Assembly (NCBI RefSeq): GCF_026278245.1
Contig: NZ_CP111079.1
Location: forward strand, 3,734,501-3,798,500
DNA: 64,000 bases
Direction of reading: 5' to 3'
Source: Pontibacter kalidii
GTDB taxonomy: Bacteria; Bacteroidota; Bacteroidia; Cytophagales; Hymenobacteraceae
The notes under the pieces are model-generated. The model did not search any database and was not told the DNA's origin. It worked only from the letters and a program-made list of their open reading frames with translations. Position numbers and translations under genes: made by a program. This document shows positions 60,073 to 64,000 of the stretch, piece after piece (positions within the stretch are counted from its first letter, which is position 1; each line of letters opens with the position of its first letter).

Positions 60073-63000
60073 TTAGAATGTCAGTCTAACATTTACACCA
60101 TAGCTCTTTGTACCTGGCAACTGTGCGTTCTCACCGTAAGTCTGAGAAAGCTCAGATGGATCCCAACGGTGGAAGTTATCGTCAGATACAGACATCAGCC
60201 ACAGGTTTCTGCCCACCACGCCGATAGTAGCGCCTTTGATCACGTTGTTCTTCAGGGCTCCGTCTTTAAACAGGCTAGAGAGGTCATAAGATAAGTTAAC
60301 ATCTCTCAGCTTGATGAAGCTGGCATCGTGCACGAATGGCTCTGCAATAGAGTTCGCGTTGAACTGCTGGTAATAGTCAATACCTTCTATATAAGTATCA
60401 ACAGCCTCACCATTTGGTGTAACACCTACTACGTGTACGCCACCACCGTCAGCAACTGCATCACGCACGTTGTTGCCTTTGTCGTTGATGCTGGCAGTTT
60501 CTTCAAGTAGGCCGGAATAGTAACCCCACTGCTCTGATAACGAGAAGAACTTACCACCTTTCTGGAAGTCGATAGCGGCTGTTAGTGACAGGCCTTTGTA
60601 GCTGAATCTGTTCAGGATACCACCAGTAAAGTCTGGTAGCACAGAACCGAAGTATTTGTTAGCCTCTGTTACATACAGACCGTTCTCGTTCACGATGCGG
60701 TTGCCGTTTTCGTCTGTAGCAAAACCAATGCCTCTCAACTGGCCCCAGTTGCTGCCAAGTTCATGCGTAACTGTTACAAACTCCCAATCATCGCTACCAC
60801 CTGGAGCTGAAATTGCATCCAATCCTTCAGGAAGCTCATCTACCGTGGTTCTGTTTCTGGCATAGTTAACCAGAATGTTCCAGTTAAAGCTGTTATCTGA
60901 CTTGAACACATCACCGTCAATAGCTACTTCTACACCTTTTCTAGAAGAGGCGCCAGCGTTTGTCAGGAAGTCACTGTAACCGGTCGTAGTAGAGATACTT
61001 ACTGGAATGATTTCATCTTTTCGAGTCTCATCATAATAAGTAAAGCTTGCTCCGATTCTGTTGTTGATGAATCGCAAGTCAAAACCAGCCTCGAAGGAGG
61101 TGTTAAGAGCAGGCTTGATGTTCGGGTCAACCAGCAGTGTTTTGCTGTATACCAGCAGGTTAGAGCCACCCCATGGTTGAGAGCCGAGAGAGTAAACCGG
61201 GTTGATGCGCTGTGCGGCAACGTCGTTACCTACCTGTGCCCAGCCAGCTCTTACCTTACCGAATGAAAGAGCTTCGAAACCATCAATCAGCTCAGTGAAG
61301 ATAAAGCTGGTACCGATACCTGGGTAGCCGTAGCCATTTTTATCGTTAGGCAGCGCAGAACTCCAGTCTCTTCTGTAGCTTGCATCTACATAGATCATAT
61401 CTCTGAAACCGATAGAGGCATTACCGTAAATGCTTCGTACCTCCTTATCTCTGAAAGTAGTCTGAGGGGTTGGCGTGATACCAGCGTTCGGGAAGATGTA
61501 CAGGTCAGGGATGATCAACCCACCGGTATTGGCACCTGGGTTCATGCGAGCTTGGAAAAGACTATAGTCGTTCTTTCTGATGTTTCCACCTACGAAGGCG
61601 TTGATATCAAAGTCCCCGAACTCATTCTCGTATCTAATGTCAGAACTGAAGTTGTTCTCAGACTCAGAAAGGTCGTAGCGTCCGAAGGCATTGCTCCAGG
61701 GGTTGTACAGGTCTGCTGCAGCAGAACTAGAAAGTGAGGTAGGAAAGTATTCTTCGAAGAGGTATTCTGTGGCAGTTCTTGAGCCAGTTGCCGTCAACTT
61801 CCAGTTGTCGTTGAAACTATAAGCGGCAGACAAACTACCAGTAAAGTTATCATTGCTTCTCTTCTGCTCATAACGTTCCAGGAACGTATATGGGTTAAAC
61901 CAGAATGCAGGCTTCTCAAAGCCACCGCCATAATATGTATAGTAGTCAGGTCCCCACCAGTTCCAGGATGTAGAATATCCACCTGGAGTCTCCAGGTTTC
62001 TCAGCTCTCTCAACTTGTCAGTATCAACATTTCGCGAGAACCATGAGTTGAACATACCAGAGGTCTGGTTGCTGTAACCATCTGCCTGGTCACCAGTAAT
62101 CTCAGAAGTAGTATAACGAATATTGGCATCTACACGGAGTTTCTCGGTGGCATTGAAACCAAAATTCGTAGTGATGAAATGTTTCTTCAAATCAGTGAAT
62201 GGGGTGATACCCTGCTGATCCAAGTTGGTGTAGGAAATACGAGCATTGTATTTCTCGTTCCCACCGCCAAATGCGATGGAGTTCTTCTTCGTTACACCAG
62301 TGTCATAGAAATTTTTAATGTTGTCTGGCTGAGCCTCATAGGCAACAGTCTGCCCAAAGTATGGGTTCGGGTTCTCTGCCGTCCCAGGCCACCAAGCATA
62401 CCATGGCACATATTGTTGACCATCAAACTTAGGCCCCCAGCTTTCGTCTGCATAGTTTTCATCCCATAGCAGGTAGCGTTTACCATTGAAAACCTCCCAC
62501 TCAGCTGGATAAGGTGTTCCCTCAGCACCAGCAGCGAAATCAAAAGTACCGAAAGCACCATCTTGATGATAACCACCGCCATACTGGTTCTGGTACTTAG
62601 GCAGGTAAGCCACTTTGTCCCACATAGTTGAGCTGGCAACCTCTACAGAGATGTTACCTGTACCTTTTTTCGTAGTAATTACTACCACACCGGATTCAGC
62701 GCGCTGGCCATAAAGAGAGGTAGCGTTTGGTCCTTTCAGCACGTTTACAGACGCCACGTTCTCCATATCCACATCATTCGGATCTGCAGGAACGCCATCT
62801 ATAATGTAAAGAGGATCATTATCGCTAGTTAGAGAAATGGCACCACGGATACGGATCTTACCGAACTGCCCCAGCTTAGAGCCAGCCTGTCCGTTGATCT
62901 GAACACCTGCTACCTTACCGGCAAGCGCGTCCTTAATGTTAACGTTCTGCGTAATGTTCAGGTCTTTAGCCTCTACCTCTTGAGTAGCGTAAGTAACGGT

Positions 63001-63354
63001 TCTTTTCTCTCTTTCGATACCCAAGGCAGTTACCACCACTTCTTGCAGCTGCTCGGAGTCAGTTTCAAGGGCAACATCAACCGCAGAGGCATTTCCAATT
63101 GCACGCTCTACGGTTTTGTAACCAATAAAGCGGAAAACCAGCGTATTGCTGCCTTCCGGCACATTAATACTATAAGAGCCGTCCACACCAGAGGTAGTAC
63201 CCACAGTGGTACCCTTTACGATTACAGCAACCCCTGGCAACGGCTGGCTGGTAGCAGCATCCGTCACTTTACCAGTGATGGCCCTTACCTGTGCCATGGC
63301 CTGGTGCAACAGGGCCGTCACAAGCAAGAGACTCAGGAATAGAATTTTCTTCAT
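60073..63354 (-). CDS. SusC/RagA-family TonB-dependent outer-membrane transporter
   Basis: This 1093-residue receptor has a signal peptide (ILFLSLLLVTALLHQAMAQ), a carboxypeptidase-like domain (ITGKVTDAATSQPLPGVAVI), and a plug with DPLYIIDGVPAD and GPNATSLYGQRAESGVVVIT. A 22-stranded barrel ends GVNVRLTF. It imports nutrients using energy from ExbB-ExbD-TonB, whose operon is at 32-37 kb. It has few AAGTATA words. Confidence 0.96.
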   Translation of the reverse strand: MKKILFLSLLLVTALLHQAMAQVRAITGKVTDAATSQPLPGVAVIVKGTTVGTTSGVDGSYSINVPEGSNTLVFRFIGYKTVERAIGNASAVDVALETDSEQLQEVVVTALGIEREKRTVTYATQEVEAKDLNITQNVNIKDALAGKVAGVQINGQAGSKLGQFGKIRIRGAISLTSDNDPLYIIDGVPADPNDVDMENVASVNVLKGPNATSLYGQRAESGVVVITTKKGTGNISVEVASSTMWDKVAYLPKYQNQYGGGYHQDGAFGTFDFAAGAEGTPYPAEWEVFNGKRYLLWDENYADESWGPKFDGQQYVPWYAWWPGTAENPNPYFGQTVAYEAQPDNIKNFYDTGVTKKNSIAFGGGNEKYNARISYTNLDQQGITPFTDLKKHFITTNFGFNATEKLRVDANIRYTTSEITGDQADGYSNQTSGMFNSWFSRNVDTDKLRELRNLETPGGYSTSWNWWGPDYYTYYGGGFEKPAFWFNPYTFLERYEQKRSNDNFTGSLSAAYSFNDNWKLTATGSRTATEYLFEEYFPTSLSSSAAADLYNPWSNAFGRYDLSESENNFSSDIRYENEFGDFDINAFVGGNIRKNDYSLFQARMNPGANTGGLIIPDLYIFPNAGITPTPQTTFRDKEVRSIYGNASIGFRDMIYVDASYRRDWSSALPNDKNGYGYPGIGTSFIFTELIDGFEALSFGKVRAGWAQVGNDVAAQRINPVYSLGSQPWGGSNLLVYSKTLLVDPNIKPALNTSFEAGFDLRFINNRIGASFTYYDETRKDEIIPVSISTTTGYSDFLTNAGASSRKGVEVAIDGDVFKSDNSFNWNILVNYARNRTTVDELPEGLDAISAPGGSDDWEFVTVTHELGSNWGQLRGIGFATDENGNRIVNENGLYVTEANKYFGSVLPDFTGGILNRFSYKGLSLTAAIDFQKGGKFFSLSEQWGYYSGLLEETASINDKGNNVRDAVADGGGVHVVGVTPNGEAVDTYIEGIDYYQQFNANSIAEPFVHDASFIKLRDVNLSYDLSSLFKDGALKNNVIKGATIGVVGRNLWLMSVSDDNFHRWDPSELSQTYGENAQLPGTKSYGVNVRLTF

Positions 63355-64000
63355 TGTGTTTTAGTTTAAAGTGAGAGTTAGGTAAAAATAATTATCAATT
63401 GTTCAAGGCAAAGCTGCCTTAGTGGAAATTAACAGATACAACGGCAGCGGACAAGGCACACCTGTACACACAGGTGCACGAGCCTCTGCAGCAGCTAGAA
63501 ACGACTTCTTAGTCCCTTAAACACGTCAGCCCGACATAGCTATATGCTGGGCGAACTTTACACTCTAACCGAGTGAGAGTATTTAAGAGACTTGAGTGTT
63601 GGTATTACTTGAGGGGGGATATGTACTATACCGCGAGGGTATACTGAAAAAGAGTAAAGAGTTAACCATAAAATGTTTGTTTAAGGTGAGATACTATTCA
63701 ACAAGTTTATTGAAAAGCAATCGTATTAACAAATGATTATTTATTTTTTTGAATACTGCCACTGATCCTTTAAATGATAATCACGGCGCATTTCCATTCT
63801 AAAAACCTCTGTATCAACACCTCCCATCCAACACCCACAAAAGGCAGCAAGCTTGAGAGACGAGGCATACTTTTATCTTCTTTAGGGCGATTCCTATTAC
63901 GGATTTCCTGCTAATGCGATGCTGCAATTGCTTCTAAAAGTTAAGTTACGAAGAAACTGATTTAAAGCACTAATATTTTATAAGTTTATTTATATATTTT
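63355..64000. other. Upstream region of susC, no gene seen
   Basis: The 646 bp up to the window edge contain no credible coding sequence. Small dyads are visible: CACCTGT/ACAGGTG (63459-63476) and GCCC-CATA...TATG-GGGC (63529-63552). The distal 150 bp are AT-rich. I found no clear TAnnTTTG match on the minus strand. Long leaders with regulatory structure or an ECF sigma-factor promoter are common before susC genes. Confidence 0.4.

Overview
The window looks like a chromosomal segment of a Bacteroidota member, most likely Cytophagales/Hymenobacteraceae (Pontibacter-like). This is inferred from a SusC/SusD pair, two DUF6089/PorG-type outer-membrane proteins, an ExbB-ExbD-ExbD-TonB-TonB operon, a Cys-rich ferrochelatase insert, several TAnnTTTG (-7) promoter elements and roughly 50% GC. 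No rRNA, tRNA, CRISPR array, prophage or transposase gene was seen.

Layout. 1-1232: 3' part of recG. 1306-2086: promoter, cobalamin riboswitch, then a hotdog acyl-CoA thioesterase. 2087-4020: two AT-richer genes, an unknown protein and a serine beta-lactamase-fold hydrolase, separated by an attC-like hairpin; this looks like acquired DNA. 4099-6282: a secreted protein and a convergent family 2 glycosyltransferase. 6451-15212 (minus): a fatty-acid oxidation block of MarR regulator, 3-hydroxyacyl-CoA dehydrogenase/enoyl-CoA hydratase, thiolase and acyl-CoA dehydrogenase, with an acyl-CoA synthetase upstream. Palindromic repeats and a bracketed four-helix-bundle (S23-type) gene interrupt the block. 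15448-18882 (plus): arginase-family protein, cytochrome-b5-like protein, MurK-like kinase and MurQ (cell-wall sugar recycling). 18990-22852: small membrane and secreted proteins, ending in three paralogous tiny acidic lipoproteins.

23046-25313 (minus): der and era. 25714-26742: hemH. 26836-31125 (minus): a barrel protein, a LOG-family protein, a cysteine desulfurase, glmM and a small membrane-anchored pentapeptide-repeat-like protein. 31280-32089: mazG. 32367-39467: a TonB energy-transduction operon with a long structured leader, continuing into a PstS-like lipoprotein and a TPR protein. 39533-40171 has no credible gene.

40172-51604 (minus) is an envelope-biogenesis cluster read as alpha/beta hydrolase, CBS protein, TamA/BamA-like barrel, nadK, two DUF6089 proteins, uppS, bamA and two skp/ompH genes, with rluD beyond a terminator. 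51751-53608 (minus): PabA/TrpG, CvpA, YqeY. 53783-58387 (plus): pdxJ, mnmH, selD, an esterase and an RsmI-like methyltransferase. 58552-63354 (minus): susD and susC, followed by a 646-bp upstream region.

The most unusual large-scale signal is a 7-mer, AAGTATA/TATACTT. I counted about 92 copies by eye, against about 8 expected in random sequence. They lie in both genes and spacers and in different reading frames, and the word is absent from the 2.1-4.0 kb island and several other blocks. Other structures that gene calls do not explain are a nested hairpin array at 9926-10128, inverted short-tandem-repeat brackets at several loci, and a cobalamin riboswitch with no cobalamin gene downstream.
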